A stretch of DNA of 64,000 bases from Paenibacillus sp. J23TS9. Its GTDB lineage: Bacteria; Bacillota; Bacilli; Paenibacillales; Paenibacillaceae. How positions within the stretch are numbered: the first letter of the stretch is position 1; every line of letters starts with the position of its first letter. Both the position numbers and the translations under genes were made by a program. The stretch lies in assembly GCF_018403225.1 (NCBI RefSeq), contig NZ_BOSG01000006.1, positions 248,001-312,000 on the forward strand, given 5' to 3'. A model generated the notes under the pieces. That model did not search any database. It was not told the DNA's origin and was given only the letters and a program-made list of their open reading frames with translations. Positions 55,601-64,000 of this stretch are shown here, piece after piece.

Positions 55601-55816
55601 GACCGCAAAGTCCTGCCGCTGGATGCCGCTCGCCGGATTGAATTTTCCGTCGCCGTTTCCATGGATGATTCCTCTGCTGACAAGCTCATTGATCGCATCT
55701 TTGGCATAACTGTTTGAAATGTCGGACAGGGATGCATCTGCGGATGCATGCGGCACCAGGGCGCCTAACAGAGCAGCCGCCGATAGAATTGATATCGATT
55801 TTCCTTTTAAACTCAT
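52685..55816 (-). CDS. SLH-domain surface protein with seven tandem 69-residue repeats
   Basis: This 1043-residue protein has a signal peptide (ISILSAAALLGALVPHASA) and three S-layer-homology domains at about 30-210 (SYAKDAINELVSRGIIHGNG; FKDVPKENYAYAAVEAAVKA; WAKDAVAAAVELGLIHGYPD) that bind wall polysaccharide. A Pro/Thr linker follows (about 217-247), then seven near-identical helical repeats (about 267-747) and a C-terminal region with an Ig-like part. Near the end, GMEALVEAINSQLQGASVAA and FRLVAKSADIALSVSG resemble the flagellin/FliD IN motif. ATG 55816 follows AGAGGAAG. It is probably a surface spacer or adhesin; the ligand is unknown. Confidence 0.87.
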   Translation of the reverse strand: MSLKGKSISILSAAALLGALVPHASADASLSDISNSYAKDAINELVSRGIIHGNGDGKFNPASGIQRQDFAVILANALQLDLSHPPGTPTFKDVPKENYAYAAVEAAVKAGLFKGMGNGIFGAGQNLTREQMAVIFVNALGVNPAGKGRNLTFSDTAFISTWAKDAVAAAVELGLIHGYPDGNFNPGNKASRQDAALVTVQFLNNKAKADEGSTRQPPIVPPTTPTTPITPTPTPIPTPIPTPSTPPTGGGEGTPHQNPDQAIAELVKAEIAALPAKANIKLSDKPAVVQARAHYHALTDTQKTLVGDITKLTEAEQAIAELEAQAVADEAAASPVRGEIQALPTKADVKLTDKPAVTQARAHYDALTDAQKALVGDIAKLTEAEQAIAELEAQAAADEAAASLMKSEIASLPSKVDVALTDKPAVVQARTHYDALTDAQKALVGGIAKLTEAEQAIAELEAQAAADEAAASLVKSEIASLPSKVDVALTDKPAVVQARAHYHALTDTQKTLVGDIAKLTEAEQAIAELEAQAALDEAAAVPVRQEIAALPAKAAAKLTDKPAVTQARAHYDALTDAQKILVGNIAILTEAEQAIAELEAQAALDEQAAALVRAEIASLPSKSEVTLSDKTAVSQARAHYDALTGAQKTLVGGIAKLTEAEQAIAELEAQAALDEAAAAPVREEIQALPAKADIKLTDEPAVTQARAHYAALTDSQKTRVGGIARLTDAEDMIMDLRIVVAAKGNLQVVYNGVAEKIALTSAQDGATVAWSLKDPEQSSIVDISTGSVEREGLNENTDVVLIANITAGAASDTKEITVHVKAVMSEPETITSKAVSDFDFSTIDATQARGESFQVQTTDFQSATKHFTISDGKITIPIDLTWNVPQNEFTKGQIMGSVVDSFIQDYCNAHGINLGNRTLGAVGFGNTFSIFAFSTGSASSVTLGGPDWQYFFSQRQYNGNDIDHSRNRTFNVSDGEHTAIVTLDRQYAGMEALVEAINSQLQGASVAAAAETVNANQFRLVAKSADIALSVSGADQEQFFGSE
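53576..55018 (-). repeat. Seven tandem 207-bp coding repeats
   Basis: Each unit encodes about 69 residues of the form (V/M)(R/K)xEIxxLPxK...LTDKPAVxQARAHYxALT, then KLTEAEQAIAELEAQA. Units 2-4 and 4-6 are closest to each other; the last unit is the most diverged. The six longest conserved blocks differ by only a few bases, so the array is prone to expansion and contraction. Confidence 0.9.
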
Positions 55817-56256
55817 CTCGTACTTCCTCTCACAATAAAATCGATAGAATAGATGCCTTGATTACAGGTCACGGGTGCTTCTCGTACAAAGATCCAAGCG
55901 GATGTTTTCTATCATTCTAGCATCGATAGATTAACGACATGTTAATTTATTCCATGCATTCCTCCTCCAAGGTATGGGTTTTGGCGTCTTCATTATGAAC
56001 CTCCTTCGCACGCATATTGATTGTTTTCAGGCTCTATTTTAATACTATAAAACGATTTTGGATAATAGAAAATCCCCCGTAAGGGGGACGCCGAGAGAGT
56101 CATAAAATCTTCAACCGCACTACTCGCACCAGCCGGTTCTTAAGAGACGCAGCCGTTCGCTGGCATCATGTCCGCAGCCGTTGATCTACGCAAAAAAACG
56201 CCGCGAGCTTGATTAGCTCGAGGCGCTGTTCATGATAGCGGGGCAAACGTCCTCCC
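55817..56256. other. Intergenic region with two terminator-like hairpins
   Basis: No gene is seen. TCCCCC/GGGGGA (56073-56088) with a minus-strand TTTTC run and a stronger CGCCGCGAGCT/AGCTCGAGGCG stem (56199-56225) with seven T residues on the minus strand (56198-56192) follow the CBM20 remnant. The promoter of the SLH gene lies in 55817-56050. Confidence 0.5.
56191..56225 (-). terminator. Terminator after the CBM20 remnant
   Basis: CGCCGCGAGCT (56199-56209) and AGCTCGAGGCG (56215-56225) pair with one mismatch; the minus strand continues with TTTTTTT. Confidence 0.75.
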
Positions 56257-56521
56257 CTACGGCTGCCAGTCGACGGTTACCGTCGCCGTGCCGCTTGCAG
56301 GGGTCGTGAACATGTGGTTGGAGCCCCCCCTCACATGTGACGTCAGAACCGTTTTTCTTCATGAATTTGAACTGAATCGCCGTGCCCGCCGGCACGCTTA
56401 CATCGTAATACCATGTCGGATAAGATTTAATAACGGCATTGAACATCGGGCCGATGGCGTTTGCCGGCGCCCAGTTGCCCAGTTCATTGACGCTGCCCCT
56501 CAAATAGACGTTCTTATTCAT
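56257..56521 (-). pseudogene. CBM20 starch-binding domain, orphan frameshifted fragment
   Basis: The frame starts ATG (56521) after GGAGGG and encodes a CBM20 domain like the C-terminus of cyclodextrin glucanotransferases: [40 protein letters not shown], then [20 protein letters not shown] run of seven G (antisense of 56325-56331) carries one base too many. In the next frame the domain continues [20 protein letters not shown] and ends WQP-stop at 56257. The tryptophan expected before EGG is Cys. The catalytic domains are absent. It could be a real small binding protein if the homopolymer is a sequencing error, since it has its own ribosome site. Confidence 0.75.
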
Positions 56522-56636
56522 CAGTACCCTCCATTATCGAACAGTTTGATATTATGCAACTTATTTTCGTTGTCTTCAACCATCTAGTGGTTTCGTATAT
56601 GATCTGGGGAAATGGGAATGATTCTGCGGAACCGCT

Positions 56637-57308
56637 TTAGCTTGATAACAATCCTTCTATTCCGTCGAGCTGCCATTCCAAAGCAATCGATCCGTCAAGA
56701 GTCCATTCATAATTGAACGTATAGACCTGTCCAGCCGCGACCGCCGGCTGCATATTCCATACCTTCGAATCCTTCAGCCTCTGGAACGTCTCCCATGCGC
56801 CTTTCATGTTGCCGCACGTGATAAAGTATCCGGTCCGCCACAATCTCAGCGATGTGATTCACCGAAATGAACAGCCGCTGTATCTCAGGACTCATCAGCC
56901 CTTCCACTTCGACCGGAAGAGACGCTGCAATCAATTTCTCCGCATTGACCGGCCGATTGCCGATATTTTCCGAACCTTCTATATCCTTGCCATAAGTATC
57001 CAATACATATTTGGTGGTGAAGGAAGGCTTGATGCCAAGCGCAAGCATGTCCCCGGCGTACTGGATAGCCGCCACTTTTTGGGGATGAACGGGGATGCTT
57101 TGCGACTTGCCTGTTCCATCCGTGAAATCTCTGACGGCGTCTTCATCGGACTTGACGGATCGCTCTGCTCCGCGGATTCTTTTTTGGCTTCAGACAGATT
57201 CTGCCGTTTTCCTGTTTCGATGTCCCGTCCGCCCCGCATGCCATAAGGACAAAACAGAACACCATCACCAGTGCCGCAGATGGCACTTGTTTTTCCTAAG
57301 TACTTCAT
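56637..57308 (-). pseudogene. Siderophore ABC transporter binding lipoprotein, decayed
   Basis: Pieces of one FhuD/YfiY-like protein occur in different frames: a lipoprotein signal ALVMVFCFVLMACGADG (second frame after the start MKYLGKTS at 57308), then VAAIQYAGDMLALGIKPSFT and TYGKDIEGSENIGNRPVNAE, and finally MKGAWETFQRLKDSKVWNMQ and SIALEWQLDGIEGLL. At least two frameshifts and an internal deletion (about 670 bp instead of about 950) make it non-functional. ATG 57308 still has AAGGGAG upstream, and a Fur-box-like sequence precedes it. No permease or ATPase for siderophore uptake is present. Confidence 0.82.
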
Positions 57309-57327
57309 CGTTCTATTCTCCCTTTAT

Positions 57328-57342
57328 TGATAATTGTTCTCA
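57328..57342. promoter_or_regulatory. Fur-box-like site
   Basis: TGATAATTGTTCTCA matches the 15-base Fur consensus TGATAATNATTATCA at 12 of 14 defined positions. It lies 20 bases before the start of the siderophore-binding pseudogene, supporting its former iron control. Confidence 0.6.
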
Positions 57343-57426
57343 ATGACATGTCTTACTATATCTTATCCATGCCTTAATAGAAATGGACGAAAGTGAGAAC
57401 CTGTCGGATAAAAGTGTGATACAATG

Positions 57427-57453
57427 AAAAAAGCCCTAATTGAAGTAGGGCTT
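57427..57453 (-). terminator. Rho-independent terminator
   Basis: AAGCCCTA (57431-57438) pairs with TAGGGCTT (57446-57453); on the minus strand a T run follows. It would stop transcripts coming from the right before the pseudogene. Confidence 0.65.
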
Positions 57454-57583
57454 AAAACCTGACTCATGCGAAGCATTAAATCCAAGTTCCCACCTTCCTT
57501 GATTCACTTGTGCCATTCTAAAATTTAAAGTTAACTTTAATCAAGTGCGTGGCCAGGCAGTAAACCGATACTTATTAGCAAAA

Positions 57584-57627
57584 CAAAAAACCGTCAATCA
57601 CTCAAATTCGTGTTTGACGGTCTTTTT
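57584..57627 (-). terminator. Rho-independent terminator below the tRNA fragment
   Basis: ACCGTCAA (57590-57597) pairs with TTGACGGT (57614-57621), and the minus-strand copy ends in TTTTTT. It lies directly after the tRNA 3' fragment, as terminators do behind tRNA genes. Confidence 0.65.
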
Positions 57628-57632
57628 AGTTA

Positions 57633-57660
57633 TGGAGCCTAGGGGGATCGAACCCCTGAT
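57633..57660 (-). other. 3' end of a tRNA gene (tRNA-Ala-like), truncated
   Basis: On the minus strand AGGGG-TTCGATC-CCCCT forms a perfect T-arm and is followed by AGGCTCCA, the 3' acceptor strand and discriminator of a tRNA resembling tRNA-Ala. The anticodon and D-arm are absent upstream, where sequence is unrelated. It is the kind of 3' end left by elements that integrate into tRNA genes. Confidence 0.65.
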
Positions 57661-57786
57661 CTCATCGCTGCCAGTGGAACGATAGGGTTTTGGATTTCAA
57701 GAAAACTGTGACCAAAATCAAATTTTACGGCTATTTGCTGCATCAGAATTTTACGAAGTCATGGATTATAAATGTAACGCAAATAA
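57661..57786. other. Non-coding scar between the tRNA fragment and the IS3 fragment
   Basis: A short stretch without gene or repeat; GCAGCGATGAGATC next to the T-arm could be a degenerate continuation of the tRNA variable region. Confidence 0.3.
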
Positions 57787-57891
57787 ATGACATACTGGCG
57801 CTTTGCTCAGGAAGCCGTAAAAGAAAAAGGCATGACCAGTAGCATGTCCCGCAAGGGAACGCCCGCTGATCATGCCCTAATCGAATCGTTG
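57787..57891 (+). mobile_element. IS3-family transposase fragment
   Basis: Thirty-five codons read TYWRFAQEAVKEKGM, then TSSMSRKGTPADHALIESL, which matches the GMTxSMSRKGxPxDNAxIESF block around the last catalytic Glu of IS3/IS150 transposases. Sequence on both sides is unrelated to the rest of the enzyme. The fragment ends next to the ptsI stop on the opposite strand, so it is an internal scrap of an insertion sequence. Confidence 0.75.
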
Positions 57892-57894
57892 GCT

Positions 57895-59607
57895 TTATAT
57901 ATCCACTCGTCGAACGAGTGTGACCACTTCTTCCGCCGTGCCGCAGCCTAACGCTTTCGCTGCGAGCATGCGCATCTCTTCCGCTGACAGCTTGGAGATT
58001 TGGCTGCGAGCCGGAAGAATGGAACTGGCGCTCATGCTGAACTCGTCCAGCCCCAAACCGACAAGCAGCGGGATCGCGGTGGCATCCCCGGCCATCTCGC
58101 CGCACATGCCCACCCATTTGCCCTCCGCATGTGCAGCGTCGATGACCATTTTCACAAGACGAAGGATGGACGGGTTATACGGCTGGTACAGATAGGAGAC
58201 TCGCTCGTTCATGCGGTCCGAGGCCATCGTATATTGAATCAGATCGTTAGTCCCGATGCTGAAGAAGTCTACTTCCTTGGCGAAAAGGTCTGATAAAACC
58301 GCGGTAGACGGGATTTCCACCATGATGCCCAGCTGGATCTCGCCGGAAACCGGAATACCCTCGGCCGTAAGCTTCGTTTTCTCCTCCAACAGAATCGTCT
58401 TGGCTTGACGGAATTCGTCGAGCGTAGCGATCATCGGAAACATGATCCGAAGGTTGCCGTAGACACTGGCTCGAAGGAGTGCGCGCAGCTGCGTACGGAA
58501 GATGTCCTGACGCTCCAGACAGAGGCGGATGGCACGGAAGCCCAGGAACGGGTTCATTTCCTTCGGCAGTTCCAAATACGGTAGCTCCTTATCTCCGCCA
58601 ATATCCAGGGTACGAACAACGACGGGTTTGCCCTCCATCCGCTCGAGGACAGCCCTGTAGGCCGTAAACTGTTCCTTCTCCGAAGGCATGCTGTCCCGGC
58701 CCATATACAGAAATTCCGTCCTAAACAACCCTACGGCTTCTCCTCCGTTCAACAGAACGTTTGCCACGTCCGCAGGGGTTCCAATATTAGCCGCCAGCTC
58801 GACGTGTTTCCCGTCCTTCGTAACGGTAGGCACATGCCGAAGCTTAGCCCATTCTGCCCTTTGGGCTTCATACTGCTCTTGTTTGAGGCGATATTCAGCC
58901 ACGGTTGTGTCATCAGGATTCAGCAGTACGGTCCCCTTCATTCCGTCCAAAATGAGCAGATCCCCGTCCTTCACCTGCTCCAGAACTTCCTTCGTGCCTA
59001 CAACAGCCGGAATCTCCAGTGAACGGGCCATGATGGCTGAATGGGAGGTTCTGCCGCCGACGTTCGTGGCGAAGCCTTTGACAAAGTTACGATTAAACTG
59101 TGCTGTTTCCGAAGGTGTCAAATCCTCGGCGACTAGAATGACCTCCTCATGGATCGCTGCCAGATCCAATACTTTGGCGTTGAGGAGATGGGAAAGTATC
59201 CGCTTCGACACGTCCTTCATGTCTGATGCTCGTTCCCGCAGGTAAGGGCTCTTCATATTTTCAAACATGGAGATGAATCCAGCGGATATTTCATGCAAGG
59301 CGTATTCAGCGTTGATGCCTTCCTTTTGGATTTTGTCTTCGATCGGACCCAGCAGCTCCGGATCGTTCAGCACCAACAGGTGAGCTTCAAAAATCTCCGC
59401 CTTCTCAACTCCAAGCTGCTCCAGCGTGCGCTGCTTCAGCTTCTCCACGTCTGCGATGGACAGAGCCAGAGCCTCCCGGAATCTGGTTACCTCCATATCT
59501 CCATCTTGAACGGTACGCTTCTCTACGCTAAGCTCCGTATTTTCAAGTACCAACGCTTTGGCGATGGCATAGCCTCCTGCCGCTGCTATTCCCTTGATGT
59601 TAAGCAT
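57895..59607 (-). CDS. ptsI: PTS enzyme I (phosphoenolpyruvate-protein phosphotransferase)
   Basis: This 570-residue protein is the standard length. The phosphorylated histidine is in [13 protein letters not shown] at about 190. PEP-binding barrel motifs are [44 protein letters not shown] and the catalytic cysteine in [11 protein letters not shown]. It transfers phosphate from PEP to HPr. Its ATG (59607) lies eight bases inside ptsH, so translation is coupled. It is the last gene of a sugar-specific PTS operon, with an IS3 scrap directly after the stop. Confidence 0.96.
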   Translation of the reverse strand: MLNIKGIAAAGGYAIAKALVLENTELSVEKRTVQDGDMEVTRFREALALSIADVEKLKQRTLEQLGVEKAEIFEAHLLVLNDPELLGPIEDKIQKEGINAEYALHEISAGFISMFENMKSPYLRERASDMKDVSKRILSHLLNAKVLDLAAIHEEVILVAEDLTPSETAQFNRNFVKGFATNVGGRTSHSAIMARSLEIPAVVGTKEVLEQVKDGDLLILDGMKGTVLLNPDDTTVAEYRLKQEQYEAQRAEWAKLRHVPTVTKDGKHVELAANIGTPADVANVLLNGGEAVGLFRTEFLYMGRDSMPSEKEQFTAYRAVLERMEGKPVVVRTLDIGGDKELPYLELPKEMNPFLGFRAIRLCLERQDIFRTQLRALLRASVYGNLRIMFPMIATLDEFRQAKTILLEEKTKLTAEGIPVSGEIQLGIMVEIPSTAVLSDLFAKEVDFFSIGTNDLIQYTMASDRMNERVSYLYQPYNPSILRLVKMVIDAAHAEGKWVGMCGEMAGDATAIPLLVGLGLDEFSMSASSILPARSQISKLSAEEMRMLAAKALGCGTAEEVVTLVRRVDI

Positions 59608-59872
59608 GAGCGATTCCTATGCTTTCCTTGGCGAAAATTTCGTCGAGTGCCTCAAGCACATCGGACGCATCTTCTCCTTCCGCAATGAAAGTGACAAGAT
59701 CTCCGGGTTCCAAACCGAAGGAAAGAACACCAAGGATGGATTTCATCGTAACTTTGCGGTTGTTTGCTTCTGCGAATACCTCTGATTTGAACTTGCTTGC
59801 GGTGTTTACCAGTGCTGTAGCCGGGCGTGCGTGAATACCGTCTTCATTGGTGATTTTATAGGTTTTTTGCAT
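59600..59872 (-). CDS. ptsH: HPr phosphocarrier protein
   Basis: This 90-residue protein has phosphorylated His15 in [12 protein letters not shown] and the regulatory Ser46 in [13 protein letters not shown], so it can also be phosphorylated by HPr kinase and serve CcpA-dependent control. ATG 59872 follows AGGAGTG. It lies 74 bases after the phospho-glycosidase gene on the same strand with no terminator, so transcription probably continues from the sugar operon. Overlap with ptsI is eight bases. Confidence 0.96.
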   Translation of the reverse strand: MQKTYKITNEDGIHARPATALVNTASKFKSEVFAEANNRKVTMKSILGVLSFGLEPGDLVTFIAEGEDASDVLEALDEIFAKESIGIAHA

Positions 59873-59946
59873 GGAATTTCACACTCCTATGATTACTCAT
59901 TATATCTAGGTGTTTATTTAAGAAGAGTTTACGATGGAATGAACAT

Positions 59947-62651
<2,705 letters not shown>

Positions 62652-62663
62652 CTTTGCTCCTCC

Positions 62664-62984
62664 TTAGAGTCTCTTGTATAACTTGATCATTTCCCGCATG
62701 ATGTTCATTTCTGATTTCACAGTCATCATCGTATCTTGGGCATGGGCGAATAAGGGTGAGAACGGAAATTCAACACCGTCCGCTTCTTTTTGCAGCGTCT
62801 TGGTTTGAGCTTTATGAGCAATGACGATTTCTTTGTTTGCTTCATTCATCAGCTGATCTGCTTCGTCAAACGCCCCTGCCGATGCTTTGTCTACCGCTTG
62901 AAAAACATAATCGCGAGCGGTACCGGCATGCATAATCACATTCATGGATATGGTGGCGAGTTCCTCAAGTGTGATTTTTTCCAT
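62664..62984 (-). CDS. PTS subunit IIA, lactose/cellobiose family
   Basis: This 106-residue helical protein has ISMNVIMHAGTARDYVFQAV at the N-terminus and the phosphorylated histidine in SPLFAHAQDTMMTVKSEM near residue 80. ATG 62984 follows GGAGGGAG. It carries phosphate from HPr to IIB and lies between the IIB and IIC genes with gaps of two and twelve bases. Confidence 0.94.
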   Translation of the reverse strand: MEKITLEELATISMNVIMHAGTARDYVFQAVDKASAGAFDEADQLMNEANKEIVIAHKAQTKTLQKEADGVEFPFSPLFAHAQDTMMTVKSEMNIMREMIKLYKRL

Positions 62985-62986
62985 AT

Positions 62987-63304
62987 TTATTTATCTCCCT
63001 CCAAAAAATCCTTAGCGACATTTACCAATCCTTGACCATCCAAAGAACCGTATACTTTTTGCGGGATAATGCCATATTTAACGCCTGCTGCTTCACATAC
63101 GTCTTTAACGTCTTCTATCATGTACTTCAAATGCGGTGCTACGAGCAGCAAATCAACACTGTTTAAATTCTCTGCAAGTTCAGCCTCGCTCTTCGCTTTA
63201 AACTCTATATCTTCACCTGTTTTTTTCACGGCCTTCCGCGCAGCCGCCGCCATAAAACCGGATGATGCTCCTGCTCCACACACCAACAACACTTTTTTTG
63301 TCAT
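62987..63304 (-). CDS. PTS subunit IIB, lactose/cellobiose family
   Basis: This 105-residue protein begins MTKKVLLVCGAGASSGFMA; Cys9 in the P-loop-like CGAGASSG is the phosphorylated residue. VDLLLVAPHLKYM is the conserved second strand. ATG 63304 follows GGGAGG. It is the first gene of the PTS operon, divergent from the PRD-type regulator at 63556. Confidence 0.94.
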   Translation of the reverse strand: MTKKVLLVCGAGASSGFMAAAARKAVKKTGEDIEFKAKSEAELAENLNSVDLLLVAPHLKYMIEDVKDVCEAAGVKYGIIPQKVYGSLDGQGLVNVAKDFLEGDK

Positions 63305-63373
63305 GATCGTTAACCTCCCTTTGGTTTACACGTTCAGTATGCCATGTTCCGAAAAGCCAAACTAATATGAAAC

Positions 63374-63391
63374 TTTCCTACCCCTAGGAAA
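63374..63391. promoter_or_regulatory. Operator-like inverted repeat 1 of the PTS operon
   Basis: TTTCCTA-CCCC-TAGGAAA is a perfect 7-base inverted repeat over four bases, 70 bases before the IIB start. The same arms recur at 63455-63472. Confidence 0.6.
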
Positions 63392-63454
63392 GCCGGAATC
63401 GCTTTGCTTCATTTGAGCTCTTCTTATCAGGAATGTCCGTGTTACACAGAAAAA

Positions 63455-63472
63455 TTTCCTAAGGGTAGGAAA
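63455..63472. promoter_or_regulatory. Operator-like inverted repeat 2 of the PTS operon
   Basis: TTTCCTA-AGGG-TAGGAAA has arms identical to the first copy, centred 81 bases from it, nearly eight turns of DNA. It lies about 85 bases before the regulator's start. Confidence 0.6.
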
Positions 63473-63555
63473 TTTCTAAATTCCGGGTATTTTTAGCTCT
63501 GCATTATACTAATACTATGAAAAATACATCCAGAAATAATAAGGAGGGTTAGCCG

Positions 63556-64000
63556 GTGAAAAGTGCTAAATTAACAGCTTTTCTTAACTACCTGGAAGCA
63601 CAAAATGACTGGGTCACTGCTGCCGCCTTAGCCAATTATTTTAAAGTGTCTACCAGAACGATTCGCAATTATGTAAGCACGATCAACGATGAAACACCCA
63701 TCATTGCATCCAATTCAAATGGATATAAATTAATGATGCAGGAGAAACGAAATGTGACCGCTTCCCTGCAAACTCAAGATACGCCGTCCAAACGAATGAA
63801 CATGATGCTGAAGGAGCTCATTGTAAACACGGAAGGGCTCGACATTTTTGATTTGAGCGAAAAGATCTTTGTCAGCACATCCACAATTGAAAGCGATATT
63901 ATGAGCGCCAATCATCTCATTCTTCCATTTCATATGAAAGTGAAGCGCAGAGGCAATATGCTGATTTTGGAGGGAGAGGAATCGGAAAAGCGCAAGCTCA
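63556..64000 (+). CDS. PRD/LicR-type PTS-regulated transcriptional activator, 3' end beyond the window
   Basis: GTG 63556 follows AAGGAGGG by seven bases and opens a frame to the window end (148 codons). The N-terminus VKSAKLTAFLNYLEAQNDWV, then TAAALANYFKVSTRTIRNYV, is an HTH_11-type helix-turn-helix. A second one follows (LIVNTEGLDIFDLSEKIFVS, STIESDIMSAN), the two-HTH start of LicR/ManR-like activators, which continue with PRD and PTS EII-like domains beyond the edge. It is divergent from the PTS operon and probably activates it through the two TTTCCTA repeats. Confidence 0.85.
   Translation, partial: MKSAKLTAFLNYLEAQNDWVTAAALANYFKVSTRTIRNYVSTINDETPIIASNSNGYKLMMQEKRNVTASLQTQDTPSKRMNMMLKELIVNTEGLDIFDLSEKIFVSTSTIESDIMSANHLILPFHMKVKRRGNMLILEGEESEKRKL

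Overview
The window looks like chromosomal DNA of a Paenibacillus-type Firmicute. The reasons are three LplB/LplC/LipO-type sugar importers without their own ATPase, large membrane-anchored YesN-type AraC regulators, an S-layer-homology protein, a cyclodextrin-glucanotransferase-type CBM20 remnant, AGGAGG ribosome sites with frequent TTG/GTG starts, and small proteins of types I associate with Paenibacillus.

Layout. 1-3.0 kb: a DUF4317 gene running off the left edge, a MITE-like palindrome, two small conserved genes and two truncated genes facing each other. 3.1-10.6 kb (minus strand): regulator, two permeases, binding lipoprotein, amidohydrolase and Rieske protein, an import-and-degrade operon for an unknown ligand. 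11.0-15.1 kb: a TetR-controlled MacB/FtsX-type ABC system. 15.3-20.8 kb: a two-gene fused pyruvate:ferredoxin-type oxidoreductase, divergent from hcp (hybrid cluster protein), with a MITE-like element and two palindromes between them. 20.8-24.3 kb: a Bcr/CflA efflux pump bracketed by two copies of a small repeat, a methyltransferase, a small unknown gene, and a decayed 3' piece of a tRNA-dihydrouridine synthase gene (dus).

24.4-46.8 kb is a carbohydrate-utilisation region: two SGNH/CE2-like esterases, two paralogous GntR/LacI-type regulators, two ABC importers each with an AraC-type regulator, a GH38 alpha-mannosidase, a DUF1861 (GH130-like) protein and a secreted propeller-like protein. An intact dus copy in the same orientation lies just to its right, so the region is bracketed by direct repeats of the dus 3' end. 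This resembles an island inserted at, or duplicated around, the 3' end of dus. I see no integrase in it. The genes suggest uptake and trimming of acylated mannose-containing glycans.

48.6-57.9 kb (minus strand): a secreted GH30 enzyme, a GNAT acetyltransferase, an MBL-fold hydrolase, an SLH protein with seven 69-residue repeats, a frameshifted CBM20 fragment, a Fur-box-associated siderophore-binding pseudogene, and a scar made of a tRNA 3' end and an IS3 transposase fragment. 57.9-64 kb: a PTS operon for a beta-linked disaccharide (IIB, IIA, IIC, GH1 phospho-glycosidase) followed by ptsH and ptsI, divergent from a PRD/LicR-type activator cut by the right edge. The GH1 enzyme has Gln where the acid/base Glu is expected, and the divergent promoter region carries two matching inverted repeats.

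All calls come from reading sequence and motifs. No database search was run.
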